Positions 41,846 to 50,003 of a stretch of DNA of 64,000 bases are shown here, piece after piece. The translations under genes were made by a program, and so were the position numbers. The first letter of the stretch is position 1. Each line of letters opens with the position of its first letter. The stretch is from a virus. The stretch lies in IMG/VR virus record IMGVR_UViG_3300017605_000154, positions 1 through 64,000 of that record; one strand, given 5' to 3'. Under the pieces are notes generated by a model, which saw only the letters and a program-made list of their open reading frames with translations, made no database searches and was not told the origin of the DNA.

Positions 41846-42269
41846 TGGCTGCTCTCCCGTAGATGATTGACCGTAGATCAGGCTGGGTGAAGTTCGGCCC
41901 CTTGAGGATCTTTCCATCCTCTCTGACAATAGGCTTTCCTCCAACATCAAGTTTTGACATATTTGATCGATGGACTTCTGCGAAGCATTTATCAAAGTCC
42001 ACGCCAAAACTAACCAAGCTGCCGACAAGCACATAAACAAGATCACAAACAGCGTCAGCATAGCCTACCAAGTCCTCGTCCACCCAGGCTACTAGAAGTT
42101 CTTCCCATTCCTCCTCATTCAATGCTGCTCGGAGATTGAACAATGTACCATCGCCATCGTCGTCATTCTCAAGCGAGAAGTCGATGGGATCACCCGGCTC
42201 GCGCACGACCAATCCGTACGTCTTGTGAAATTCCTTCAGTGCTTCATACGGGGTTAAGCTCGTAGACAC
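41832..42269 (-). CDS. MazG-like nucleotide pyrophosphohydrolase
   Basis: The helical core has NEEEWEELLVAWVDEDLVGY then DAVCDLVYVLVGSLVSFGVD and FAEVHRSNMSKLDVGGKPI, the E-x-x-E then D-x-x-Y-V pattern of all-alpha NTP pyrophosphatases close to phosphoribosyl-ATP hydrolases. The final GKILKGPNFTQPDL is typical of phage members. It may adjust dNTP pools or lower (p)ppGpp-type signals. I use GTG 42269 as start; the site before it is weak, and translation is probably coupled to the kinase gene. Confidence 0.75.
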   Translation of the reverse strand: MSTSLTPYEALKEFHKTYGLVVREPGDPIDFSLENDDDGDGTLFNLRAALNEEEWEELLVAWVDEDLVGYADAVCDLVYVLVGSLVSFGVDFDKCFAEVHRSNMSKLDVGGKPIVREDGKILKGPNFTQPDLRSIIYGRAANEVS

Positions 42270-42852
42270 GCGCCATCCATTCGTCGAGGGTTGAATACAA
42301 CTCATCTAGTGTTCCGTCGTTGCCTATATCACCACGAATGTAGTTCTCGTCAATACCTGCTTCCGATTCGTGTCCGTCACCTTCGAAGCCCGGACGATGC
42401 ACTTGCCAAATATCGCCACCGATGTCAACGAGATTCTCAGCCTCGTTGTTAAAGCGCACATCGCGAACCACGTACCTCACAGCCTCGAATTCCTCGTCGC
42501 TTAGTCCGTGAATGTACTTCCTGTTGAACTGGTCAATCCAGAAGTCCTCTCCGAACACACGACGACCCATCTCTGTGCCGAATAGCTGCAGATGCTCGCG
42601 CCACGTATACGTGTAGCGAACCGTATCAGACACGTCGATATTGACCTCGACTAAATCAATCGAGTTGCCGTGGTTATTCTTCCACTCAAGAGCCTCTTCT
42701 AGCGAAATGCCCCACAGTGCGCAGACTGCGTCGTACATGACATCGCTGAATCCGAGCTTTGTAAAGCCGTACTCTTTCACAAGGAAGTCGGCAATCGTGT
42801 CCTTGCCTGAACCGATCTTTCCGTTGAGTCCGATAATCACTAGAAGATCCAT
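42244..42852 (-). CDS. Deoxynucleoside monophosphate kinase
   Basis: ATG 42852 gives MDLLVIIGLNGKIGSGKDTI with a P-loop at residues 9-17. TYTWREHLQLFGTEMGRRVF near residue 80 and RYVVRDVRFNNEAENL near 128 match T4 gp1-like dNMP kinases. It converts dNMPs released from degraded host DNA to dNDPs. The start overlaps the end of a membrane microprotein gene by 13 bases. Confidence 0.8.
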   Translation of the reverse strand: MDLLVIIGLNGKIGSGKDTIADFLVKEYGFTKLGFSDVMYDAVCALWGISLEEALEWKNNHGNSIDLVEVNIDVSDTVRYTYTWREHLQLFGTEMGRRVFGEDFWIDQFNRKYIHGLSDEEFEAVRYVVRDVRFNNEAENLVDIGGDIWQVHRPGFEGDGHESEAGIDENYIRGDIGNDGTLDELYSTLDEWMARVYELNPV

Positions 42853-42938
42853 CCGATCAGGTTTACGGCAACTACAAACATGATTGCTGCACTGAGCAAG
42901 AACAGTACCACGCTCAGGAATTGAGAGAAGATGCCCAT
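42840..42938 (-). CDS. 32-residue transmembrane microprotein
   Basis: ATG 42938 overlaps the stop of the upstream gene (TAATG), and its own stop lies inside the kinase start. The product MGIFSQFLSVVLFLLSAAIM then FVVAVNLIGWIF is one hydrophobic helix. The double overlap and the intact frame argue for a real gene. Function unknown; it may localise partners or act on the host membrane. Confidence 0.6.
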   Translation of the reverse strand: MGIFSQFLSVVLFLLSAAIMFVVAVNLIGWIF

Positions 42939-43282
42939 TAGTTCTCCCAGATAGGCTTTCCGTTCGGCCCCTGCATATGGATACCCTCAAGAATCTTCCG
43001 CCGCAACGCATCGCTCTGCTGCTTAGGCGCAGCTTCACGCAGTGCCCGAAGATTGTTAAGCATGATGTACTTGTACTGATAGTTGATTTCTTCCTCCGTG
43101 ATTGCATCGTTGAGAATCAGCACATTCGTTAGCGCCTGCACGCGCACTGACATATCGAAGATCAACTGACCGAGTGCGCCAAAGTTTACAGCGTCCAGGC
43201 TAATTCCCATCCGCTGCCACTTCTTCTCTTCTTCGATCAGTCCGGCCTGCACTTCTTCCAAGCTAGGCAGTTCTTCGTCCAC
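42938..43282 (-). CDS. Hypothetical helical protein, 114 residues
   Basis: GTG 43282 follows AGGAAG. It reads as four or five helices (SLEEVQAGLIEEEKKWQRMG; FDMSVRVQALTNVLILNDAI; ALREAAPKQQSDALRRKILE) with no Cys. It overlaps the zinc gene upstream by 20 bases. No family is recognised. Confidence 0.65.
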   Translation of the reverse strand: MDEELPSLEEVQAGLIEEEKKWQRMGISLDAVNFGALGQLIFDMSVRVQALTNVLILNDAITEEEINYQYKYIMLNNLRALREAAPKQQSDALRRKILEGIHMQGPNGKPIWEN

Positions 43283-43436
43283 GCTTCTTCACTTCCTTTC
43301 CACAGTACTGCGTCGTGTCGCAATGGATGCAAACTCTGAATCGAATGTCTTCAGGATCGGCAAGCCATACATGTTGGCCTAACGAACAGGCGAGCTTAAT
43401 CTCTGCCTCAGACAGCGACGTAGGCTTTTCCGCCAT
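43263..43436 (-). CDS. 57-residue zinc-binding protein
   Basis: ATG 43436 lies 29 bases inside the primase-helicase gene and the stop is 20 bases inside the next gene. MAEKPTSLSEAEIKLACSLG leads to QHVWLADPEDIRFRVCIHCD then TTQYCGKE, a C...H...CxxC...C arrangement fit for one zinc. The dense overlaps and conserved-looking metal site support it. Confidence 0.6.
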   Translation of the reverse strand: MAEKPTSLSEAEIKLACSLGQHVWLADPEDIRFRVCIHCDTTQYCGKEVKKRGRRTA

Positions 43437-45573
43437 GAGCTTTCTCTACTCGTATCTGGCCCCTCTCTTCCAGGGTTTCCTCAATCTCGTTCATCTCGCG
43501 CTTTGACAGATTCGTCAATCGCATAATCTCCCCGCGAGTAATATGGGGAGTGCGCTCAATCGTTCGAAGCACTCTCTCCAACGTGCGGATCATAACCGTG
43601 CGTCCGACGCTACTAATTATCTCAATCGAATAGTGACCCCAATCTTGGACGTACTTCGCGGCGTGTAGTACATCGTCCTTCGACACTTCCAGATAGCTTC
43701 CCTCCGGCTCCTGCCTAGAGGCAGCGAGTAACACTGCCATCTTTAGCAGCGACTTCGAAAGTCTGTCGAACGTCGGCAGGGCAACATCAGACTTCGATGA
43801 CCGTGCAGCTACGTCAACGAGATTCGCTTCGATGTCACCGTACAGTTCCCATGCGTCCGGCGCAAGGATCGCTTCGGCGTTAACCGACACGAATGCTTCC
43901 TGATCGAGAATCTGTACCTCGGATGGAACAGCGTACGATTTGTAGAGAGTTTGCAGCTTTGAGTAGATCGCTTGCTTCTGCTCGACCGACTCTGTGGTGG
44001 GTGGCCCGGTTCTACGAATCGCTGTCAAGTCTGTGTCACCACTCACCATCAGGAATCTAGGAAAGAATCCTGAGTAAACGTACGAATCATCAGTGACCGA
44101 GAACAGCTTCTCTTTAATCCCTCCTCCGAAGAAGATGAATACTGGCTCGCTTACAGAGATTGTCTCTTTGCGCAACCTTCGCGTGAAGAAGTGCGGCACG
44201 TCATAAAGCTGAGTCATCAACTCTGGCATGCCTGCGAGGTAATCTTTCTTGCGCGTTGAATCGAAGAAGCCGGTGACCTCATCGCGGAAGAACACCGAGG
44301 TTTTCCCAGGCCGCAAGCCAAGCTCGTTCAGGATACCTTCCATCGAACCTTCCGATGCAATCAAGATATCCTTGTCGATGAAGGCGATAATCTCTGTCGC
44401 CATGCGCATAGCCGTCGACTTGCGCGTGAGCGTGGAGTCGCCAACGATCAACCCCCACAGGTTCGGACGGACACTGCCGTAGTTTGTATCGCAACGAATG
44501 TTTCCAGCTAGCAATGCAGAGAGCAAGATGAAGCCGGATAGATCATGGTACTGGCCCGGTGCATCTGTTGCCTTCAAACCCCATTCGCGGTATTCATCGA
44601 TAAAGGATTTATTTAGATCGCCGTATTGTTGCCCAGGTATTAGCTCAGGCATCTCCAAAAGTCCAGTGGAAACGATTGCTTCAAAAGATTCAATCTGTTT
44701 CCTCGCCTTGTTAACCTCGCGCCACAGATACTTGATCGGCCTCTTGTCGCGATCGTACTTGTTGAAGTTGCAGTTAGCTGCAATGACGTATGTTTCTTCG
44801 GGCGTGAGCCCCGTTTCCAAACACGTCTTAATCAGGCTCCACAGAAGCTTCGACCAGTCATCTGCGGGAGTCGGCTGCATTGTCCAGCGATCTTCGAAGT
44901 TTGTCCGCTTTAGCTTCACGTAGTGCTTGCGGATAACATCTTCGGCTGACGGCAACTCCTCGAGATTTGGAGCATCACTTACTCTTACCTCTTGCGCTTC
45001 GGTTACTTCAGGAAGCGCATCGAAGAATTCGACAGGAAGCATTGCTTCCGCATAACGCAGAAGTTTCACTTCCGGCCGATCCTCATACTTCATGTTGAGC
45101 GTGTTCGGCACACGCAACAACTGCGTTAGATCCCAACCGCTAGGATCGGCTCCGTTCTCTGCGTAGTAGTATGCGAGTCGCTTGGAGTAATCCTCTGCGA
45201 CGTACGAATCTAGCGCATGCTCCAACCGCCAGATTGCTTGGAAGCGATCCGGAGAGGACTCGATAACGATTGACGGACGAGGGTCTAGAGTGTCGGGATT
45301 CGCTTCATCTAGGTCCGACCAAACTAGATTTGTCTCAAGGCAGTATTCCTTCTGCCTTACCTTCTCGGATAGGAGATTGATGCAGAACCAGATGTTCTTT
45401 CGGTTTCTCCATCTCGCGATGAAGTCGTACATCTCCTGCTCTTGGACAGGCCATTCATAGAAGTATTGCTTGAAGTCTCCTGGGATCGGAGACTGCGTTG
45501 CGATACAAACATATCCTGGCGTCGATCCAAATAGCAGCCGAAAGAAATCTACTTCAACGGCTGTCGTAGCCAT
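43408..45573 (-). CDS. Primase-helicase: AEP (RepB-like) primase with DUF3987-type ATPase
   Basis: In this 721-residue protein, residues 1-210 hold an archaeo-eukaryotic primase-like domain with NLVWSDLDEANP near residue 80 (D-x-D metal site) and SIVIESSPDRFQAIWRLEHA near 105. Residues 330-620 match the DUF3987 ATPase, with LSGFILLSALLAGN, RPNLWGLIVGDSTLTRKSTA in the P-loop position (R-K-S-T instead of G-K-S/T) and VFFRDEVTGFFDS as the Walker B-like region. The C-terminal 70 residues form a winged helix (TPHITRGEIMRLTNLSKREM). It should unwind and prime phage DNA. The altered P-loop is typical of part of this family. Confidence 0.8.
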   Translation of the reverse strand: MATTAVEVDFFRLLFGSTPGYVCIATQSPIPGDFKQYFYEWPVQEQEMYDFIARWRNRKNIWFCINLLSEKVRQKEYCLETNLVWSDLDEANPDTLDPRPSIVIESSPDRFQAIWRLEHALDSYVAEDYSKRLAYYYAENGADPSGWDLTQLLRVPNTLNMKYEDRPEVKLLRYAEAMLPVEFFDALPEVTEAQEVRVSDAPNLEELPSAEDVIRKHYVKLKRTNFEDRWTMQPTPADDWSKLLWSLIKTCLETGLTPEETYVIAANCNFNKYDRDKRPIKYLWREVNKARKQIESFEAIVSTGLLEMPELIPGQQYGDLNKSFIDEYREWGLKATDAPGQYHDLSGFILLSALLAGNIRCDTNYGSVRPNLWGLIVGDSTLTRKSTAMRMATEIIAFIDKDILIASEGSMEGILNELGLRPGKTSVFFRDEVTGFFDSTRKKDYLAGMPELMTQLYDVPHFFTRRLRKETISVSEPVFIFFGGGIKEKLFSVTDDSYVYSGFFPRFLMVSGDTDLTAIRRTGPPTTESVEQKQAIYSKLQTLYKSYAVPSEVQILDQEAFVSVNAEAILAPDAWELYGDIEANLVDVAARSSKSDVALPTFDRLSKSLLKMAVLLAASRQEPEGSYLEVSKDDVLHAAKYVQDWGHYSIEIISSVGRTVMIRTLERVLRTIERTPHITRGEIMRLTNLSKREMNEIEETLEERGQIRVEKAHGGKAYVAV

Positions 45574-45581
45574 GCAGCTAA

Positions 45582-45794
45582 CTACGCTGCACGGAACATC
45601 GCAAGTTGACCGTTACCGTTCGTGTCTGCGTGACGCACACGTTCACGGTACGCGGAAGTGGACTCCCCATAATTGGGAAGCGGGTTACTCAAAACTCTGT
45701 CTGCCAGCTTCGCAACAGGCTCGTTACGCGAGTGCGCACGTTGAGCTTCAAGTGCTGCACCAATTGCCTGAGGGTCGCGGATATCTCGATGCAT
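45582..45794 (-). CDS. Hypothetical protein, 70 residues
   Basis: ATG 45794 has GGAAGGA at good spacing, unlike the upstream in-frame ATG. The product is helical then polar (RDPQAIGAALEAQRAHSRNE; STSAYRERVRHADTNGNGQL). It sits just ahead of the primase gene. Unknown. Confidence 0.6.
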   Translation of the reverse strand: MHRDIRDPQAIGAALEAQRAHSRNEPVAKLADRVLSNPLPNYGESTSAYRERVRHADTNGNGQLAMFRAA

Positions 45795-45919
45795 GTCAAT
45801 CCTTCCAAGCTGTTGAGAATGAAATAAGAGGCTGGTGCGCTTTCGCAAAACCTACTGTCACACCACTTAGCTACGCTCGCCTGGGCCATTACGCATGGGC
45901 TTTGTAGCACCGTCTATCC
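45795..45919. other. Short gap without a recognised gene
   Basis: About 125 bases between the ssDNA-binding gene and the 70-residue gene. On the minus strand it contains GCGTAGCTAAGTGG, similar to the CGTAGCTCAATGG motif of the 56-kb non-coding region. No cloverleaf could be completed by eye. An overlapping frame (45689-45910) has unnatural composition. Confidence 0.4.
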
Positions 45920-46390
45920 TTACATCAGGCCAGGGCCACTAGCTCCACCGGCAAGCGATCCAGCGGGCTTGATACCCTTCACGCGATTCGTGTAGTCACC
46001 CGAACCTGCAGGGTACTCTTCCTTCGTGACACGGGCGACACATTCACGACCTTCCAGGCTCTTGAGCTTGGAAAGGTCGAAGCCCTTCGCCTTCACCTTA
46101 TCCTTGTCCTCTCCGAGAGCGACGAGGAAGTTGACGAAGTTGCCTACCGTCTTCGCGTGGTTCTCGTAGTTCTTGTCGGGCAGCGGGTAGTTCGTCCAAA
46201 TCGGATGATTTGCGTTCTCCTCACCCTCTGCCACACGAAGCTGCACCTTCACCATCGGCGTTCCGGCAGGAAGCTTACCGCTACCGGAAACCTCGGTCAT
46301 CTCGACCTCGTACACGTTACAATTGTACGAGCCAGTGGGGAGTGCTTCGAAACCACTGGTATCAGCACCACTCAGATCAAGAATGCTCAT
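45920..46390 (-). CDS. DUF669-like single-stranded-DNA-binding protein
   Basis: The 156-residue product starts MSILDLSGADTSGFEALPTG, with SYNCNVYEVEMTEVSGSGKL and NHPIWTNYPLPDKNYENHAK then TVGNFVNFLVALGED. This follows DUF669 phage proteins, which bind ssDNA beside a Sak4-like ATPase, exactly as here. The C-terminal tail is Gly/Ala/Pro-rich. Its gene overlaps the ATPase gene by 4 bases. Confidence 0.7.
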   Translation of the reverse strand: MSILDLSGADTSGFEALPTGSYNCNVYEVEMTEVSGSGKLPAGTPMVKVQLRVAEGEENANHPIWTNYPLPDKNYENHAKTVGNFVNFLVALGEDKDKVKAKGFDLSKLKSLEGRECVARVTKEEYPAGSGDYTNRVKGIKPAGSLAGGASGPGLM

Positions 46391-47166
46391 GTCTTCTTTG
46401 TTCCTTTTCCGTTGGCGTTGTTGCCGTGAATGGCATCGAACATCAGGGGAATCGTTGGATTCTCCATGAAGTGCCCGAGGGTCGCAGTGCGATCTTTCGC
46501 GATCACCTTCTGCGTACCCGTGAATTGGATAATGCGATTGATTGCCTGCCCGTTCTCTTCTCCTTCCTCACTAGGACGTGTGTAGAGGTACCCGACAACG
46601 TCGAAGAATCCTGCAAGCTCGGTTCGCATCTTCCCCGGTAGGTTCGGATAGTAAACCACTGAGCCTGTCGAATCCTTGTAAGGGTCGACTAGCGCGGTGA
46701 GGATGGTGTTCATTGGAAGATCGCGGAAGTGCCGCACGATCTTCCGCATATGCACACCTGTCTTACCCCACTCCCTTACGTCGGGTACATCGGGGTCACG
46801 ATCTGGACGACGTTGCACAAGCTCTTTCATAATGTCCGAAAGGTCAAGCTTCTGCAACTCCGTCAGAGAATCGATAACGACAGTCTTGTAGTAGCCCTTG
46901 TTGTCCGTCACCAGCTTGTTATGCACTGCGATGATCTGCTCGATAGATCGAACTTGGATCACGTCAACATCAGGTCGATGCCGCAGTGTAGTAGTTCCAC
47001 CCTCAACGTCAAGGACAAGCACCGGAGACGTTTTCGGATGATCTTGCGCCGTACCTGCAAGATATGTCTTCCCGGCTCCTGGCTCGCCGAACACCAGGAG
47101 ATTTAGATATTCGATTTGGTCAGGAGACATGACGCCCAAATCGTCCCTAATGCTGTCGTCAGCCAC
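46387..47166 (-). CDS. Sak4-like RecA-family ATPase (AAA_24)
   Basis: This 259-residue protein has Walker A FGEPGAGKTYLAG near residue 30, VLVLDVEGGTTTL near 50 and Walker B TVVIDSLTELQKL near 95, as in the phage Sak4 single-strand annealing/recombinase family. It should act with the adjacent ssDNA-binding protein in recombination or replication restart. The N-terminus (RDDLGVMSPDQIEYLNLLV) is short, without a DNA-binding addition. Confidence 0.75.
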   Translation of the reverse strand: MADDSIRDDLGVMSPDQIEYLNLLVFGEPGAGKTYLAGTAQDHPKTSPVLVLDVEGGTTTLRHRPDVDVIQVRSIEQIIAVHNKLVTDNKGYYKTVVIDSLTELQKLDLSDIMKELVQRRPDRDPDVPDVREWGKTGVHMRKIVRHFRDLPMNTILTALVDPYKDSTGSVVYYPNLPGKMRTELAGFFDVVGYLYTRPSEEGEENGQAINRIIQFTGTQKVIAKDRTATLGHFMENPTIPLMFDAIHGNNANGKGTKKT

Positions 47167-47451
47167 TTACCTTCCCTTCGTTATGACGTCGCGGATAGCT
47201 TCGATCGTTTCCCTTGCCAAAGGGCTTGCACTATCATCAGCAAAAGCCTCGGCAAAAGCATCGTGTCGGCCAAGTTGTACCTTTATGCTGAGGATCTGAT
47301 TCTCGACGGTGGTCAAACGATTCTTCAATTCGTCTGCTGCTTCGTGAGCCTTTCGTTTCTTTCTCGTAGTAGCAGTGTGAAGCGGGCCGAGTCCATCGTG
47401 GATAATGTCGGCAAGCTTCATGGGTGATTTGGGTCGTCTCACTTCAGCCAT
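47167..47451 (-). CDS. Coiled-coil hypothetical protein
   Basis: A basic stretch (TATTRKKRKAHEAADELKNR) leads into a heptad-like helix (LTTVENQILSIKVQLGRHDA) and a final helix ending ITKGR. Directly upstream of the Sak4-like ATPase. Might be a DNA-binding accessory; unproven. Confidence 0.6.
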   Translation of the reverse strand: MAEVRRPKSPMKLADIIHDGLGPLHTATTRKKRKAHEAADELKNRLTTVENQILSIKVQLGRHDAFAEAFADDSASPLARETIEAIRDVITKGR

Positions 47452-47684
47452 TCTTTATCGGGCCACGCTTGATGGATAATGACGTTAAGCTCGCGGAGTG
47501 CATGTATCATGCAGCGGGGAATACCGTTCACCTTGAAGAAGGTAGACGATCCGCAACCTCTACACGCACACCGCATCGCTCTATCGAACTGGCGAAGTGG
47601 CCCGTACTGAGGAGGAACAGGATACTGCGTAGTCTCTTCGAGAAGTTCCTCGACAAGATCATCAGGGATTGCTTCAATCTTCAT
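47439..47684 (-). CDS. Small zinc-binding protein, 81 residues
   Basis: ATG 47684 is used; the frame extends upstream across the next gene without a site. CACRGCGSSTFFKVNGIPRC then MIHALRELN is a C-x-C-x2-C ... C-x2-H zinc site. The N-terminus is acidic and helical. Unknown partner. Confidence 0.6.
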   Translation of the reverse strand: MKIEAIPDDLVEELLEETTQYPVPPQYGPLRQFDRAMRCACRGCGSSTFFKVNGIPRCMIHALRELNVIIHQAWPDKEWLK

Positions 47685-47865
47685 CGTCTTCGTCGTCGCC
47701 TTCGTCAAACTCGTTTCCGAAGGCAGTCGTGTAGGTCTTGAAGTACCTAGCAGACTCCGTGCCCAATGACTCTGCTTCCTCTTCGGTGTCAACTATCCCT
47801 TCGATCGCAAAGCTGATGTTCATGTCGGAGTTAAGTCGAATGTTATGAGCGATCTTTAGAATCAT
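47674..47865 (-). CDS. Hypothetical protein with acidic tail
   Basis: 63 residues, beginning MILKIAHNIRLNSDMNISFA and ending in FDEGDDEDDED. The acidic tail overlaps the next gene. The body reads strand-helix-strand. No family. Confidence 0.55.
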   Translation of the reverse strand: MILKIAHNIRLNSDMNISFAIEGIVDTEEEAESLGTESARYFKTYTTAFGNEFDEGDDEDDED

Positions 47866-48092
47866 ATTCCCCGCATTTCTATTCCTGGTGGTTTATCGAC
47901 CTTAGGCTTCGGAGGGGGAGGAACGGCAAGTGCAATGTTGATCGGATTCCAGCGCGGCTCGCGATACGTTCTCTTCACAAGCCACAACGTACGCCATGTC
48001 CGACGCTTCACTCTCACGTAGTAGTCCGGGCGGTTTCTCTCCTCGTTCTGTAGAAACTTCTCATACGCCGTGTTAAACACGATCCTACTCAT
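47862..48092 (-). CDS. Basic hypothetical protein, 76 residues
   Basis: ATG 48092 follows GGGGGTAGG. The product is strongly basic (YYVRVKRRTWRTLWLVKRTY) with a Pro/Lys end (VPPPPKPKVDKPPGIE), suggesting nucleic-acid contact. Coupled to its neighbours. Confidence 0.6.
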   Translation of the reverse strand: MSRIVFNTAYEKFLQNEERNRPDYYVRVKRRTWRTLWLVKRTYREPRWNPINIALAVPPPPKPKVDKPPGIEMRGI

Positions 48093-48097
48093 AACGC

Positions 48098-48271
48098 CTA
48101 CCCCCACTCCATCTCACTTTCTGCCACAGACGCCGCGAACGATTTGCCAATTTCTTCTTCCATCTTGCCGCCGTTACAAGTACCTTCGTGTCCTTCGTCA
48201 AGAATGCAGATAGCGATTCCCTGCGGCCCTAGTGCAACCGGCTTCCAGCATTTCTTTCTCTTCTCGCCCAT
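48098..48271 (-). CDS. 57-residue Cys/His protein
   Basis: ATG 48271 forms TGATG with the upstream stop. MGEKRKKCWKPVALGPQGIA then ICILDEGHEGTCNGGKMEEE has the pattern C ... G-x-x-x-C-x-L-x-x-G-H-x-G-x-C, which looks like a one-zinc motif repeatedly seen in actinophage small proteins. The remainder is a short acidic helix. Confidence 0.6.
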   Translation of the reverse strand: MGEKRKKCWKPVALGPQGIAICILDEGHEGTCNGGKMEEEIGKSFAASVAESEMEWG

Positions 48272-48543
48272 CAGCAATCCATCCCGTAGCCGGTCATTTT
48301 GTCCATCTTCTTCTCGTTTGACAGCTTCGCTTTGGCTTTGTCGATCTTCGCCTTAAACTCTGGATCGCAAGTAAAGCCCCACTCGTCCAGACTGACGATC
48401 TTTCCATCCTGGCTGTAGCCAACGAAGTTCGTGTAATGCCCCATCATGCTCGTAGGCTTCGGATCATGGCAACGCCCACAATGATAGTGGGATTCCAGTC
48501 CGATCGGTTCTTCACATATATCGCAGATAGTGTAGGTCATCAT
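48271..48543 (-). CDS. Zinc-finger protein, 90 residues
   Basis: Two Cys pairs at the start (TICDICEEPIGLESHYHCGR then CHDP) form a zinc-ribbon-like head. A charged helix follows (KIDKAKAKLSNEKKMDKM). It starts in an ATGATGA overlap with the membrane-protein gene upstream. Confidence 0.65.
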   Translation of the reverse strand: MMTYTICDICEEPIGLESHYHCGRCHDPKPTSMMGHYTNFVGYSQDGKIVSLDEWGFTCDPEFKAKIDKAKAKLSNEKKMDKMTGYGMDC

Positions 48544-48716
48544 CGATCCCTACGGGATGGCTGTAGCGGCCCTTCGAACAGAAGACCGCCAACAATTACT
48601 CCGAAAGCGAATCCGGCCATGAACCAATCCAGTCCGGCGAGTGAGAGAAGTATAGCGATAAATACGGTTACGATAAACAGCGCATACTTGATCTTTTCGA
48701 TCTTAGTGCTATACAT
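48540..48716 (-). CDS. 58-residue two-helix membrane protein
   Basis: MYSTKIEKIKYALFIVTVFI then AILLSLAGLDWFMAGFAFGV and IVGGLLFEGP make a hairpin of two membrane helices with a basic C-terminus (QPSRRDR). The start site is weak. The stop overlaps the next ATG. Unknown function; small membrane proteins recur across this operon. Confidence 0.6.
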   Translation of the reverse strand: MYSTKIEKIKYALFIVTVFIAILLSLAGLDWFMAGFAFGVIVGGLLFEGPLQPSRRDR

Positions 48717-48746
48717 TACAAATACCGTAGGTAATGTAGGTCATCG

Positions 48747-50003
48747 TCATCTATCGCGATTGAGTTCGTATCCGTCTGCAAGCATGCCCTTCCAATCACT
48801 GCCATCGTCTTTCGAAAGGCAAGGAGCGCGGAACTGGCATCGTGTGCAGTAGCCGAGACGAGACGGAGATTTGTAGATGCGTGGTTCATCGAGCATATCA
48901 AGCGCAACCATTCGGAGTTCTTCGCCGGTGGCTCGGATTTCGTGGACATTCCTCCTCGCAAAGTCGCGTTGGATAAACACCTTGTCGCCTTCGGCCAGAA
49001 GATACTCGTAGTACCCCTGAGCCTTAGGATCGTCGTGGAACCAATCGACAAGGCCCATGTCGCGAACCGTGTCGGAGAACATCTGCGCAGTCGTACCTTC
49101 CTTCGATCTATCAAGACTCGGGAATCCCCTAGTCGTGATTGTTGGAGGCTTGGGATACACCTTGCGCAGCGCGTTGCAAACCACGTCTTCGATGTGCTTC
49201 CAGGGAAGATCGTGAATTTCCGCTTCCGTTACTGACGCCCAGATATACGTAGAGAACTGCGGATCGTTCTCAAGAGATTCGAAGTAATCTTCGTCCACCT
49301 TGCTCGCAGTCTTATGATCGAAGATTCCATACTGGCGCTTAGGCGGTCGATCGGGCCAAAAGACAATGGCATCTCGTTTGCCTCTAGCATGGACTTCAAG
49401 AGACTTTCCGTAATTCGGTGATTCTTCCCGAAGATCAACACGCTCGAACCCAAGAGGGATAGAGAAGGTAGATTCCGCAGCCACCACTTCAAAGTCATCT
49501 TCACGGGCGGCATACTCCTTGTAGAAGGTCATCATGCCAACCCCAAGGTCTTTGAAGCCCATGAACTCTTCCTCGTCCGGCGAAGGTAGAAGATCGCGAA
49601 GACCTTGAACCTCGTACATCGCCGGCTTGGTCTTTGTAGCCTTGGAAATCAGCACCGGATTCACGTCGTACGTGTACTCTAGCTCGTCCTCCGGAATCTT
49701 TCCACCTTCCCACTGAAGCTTGAACCACGTCAGGAAGGATTCCACCGGATCGCGCTTTAGCACAGGATTGTAATAACGCTCAAGTGCGAAGTGCGCTCCG
49801 CCCCCATACCAGAGGTTTACATTGATGCCGTGATACTGCACCTTACGCCGCAAATTCGTGCGCGTAGGAGACGACCAATCCCAATACCTTCGGCATCGCT
49901 TAAAGCTCGCGATGTCCGAGGCGTGAATAGGGATAATGTCGTACTTTGAAGGCTTCTCAGGAGGGACGGCAAGCCCTGCTGGAATCTCGATCTTACCACT
50001 CAC
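48747..50003 (-). CDS. Cas4/AddB-like PD-(D/E)XK nuclease with iron-sulphur site
   Basis: GTG 50003 is preceded by AAAGGAG at ideal spacing. The 418-residue protein has an early SDIASFKRCRRYWDWS and a late LGYCTRCQFRAPCLSKDD, together the four Cys of the AddB/Cas4-type Fe-S cluster. Between lie GKRDAIVFWP and YGIFDHKTASK, the D ... D-x-K nuclease centre. It probably trims DNA ends during recombination with the Sak4-like ATPase. A promoter and hairpins lie upstream. Confidence 0.8.
   Translation of the reverse strand: MSGKIEIPAGLAVPPEKPSKYDIIPIHASDIASFKRCRRYWDWSSPTRTNLRRKVQYHGINVNLWYGGGAHFALERYYNPVLKRDPVESFLTWFKLQWEGGKIPEDELEYTYDVNPVLISKATKTKPAMYEVQGLRDLLPSPDEEEFMGFKDLGVGMMTFYKEYAAREDDFEVVAAESTFSIPLGFERVDLREESPNYGKSLEVHARGKRDAIVFWPDRPPKRQYGIFDHKTASKVDEDYFESLENDPQFSTYIWASVTEAEIHDLPWKHIEDVVCNALRKVYPKPPTITTRGFPSLDRSKEGTTAQMFSDTVRDMGLVDWFHDDPKAQGYYEYLLAEGDKVFIQRDFARRNVHEIRATGEELRMVALDMLDEPRIYKSPSRLGYCTRCQFRAPCLSKDDGSDWKGMLADGYELNRDR

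Noticed and set aside
45689-45910. 73-residue leftward frame overlapping the 70-residue gene
   Set aside because: It lacks a site, is rich in Cys/Ser as in chance frames, and conflicts with a better-supported gene.
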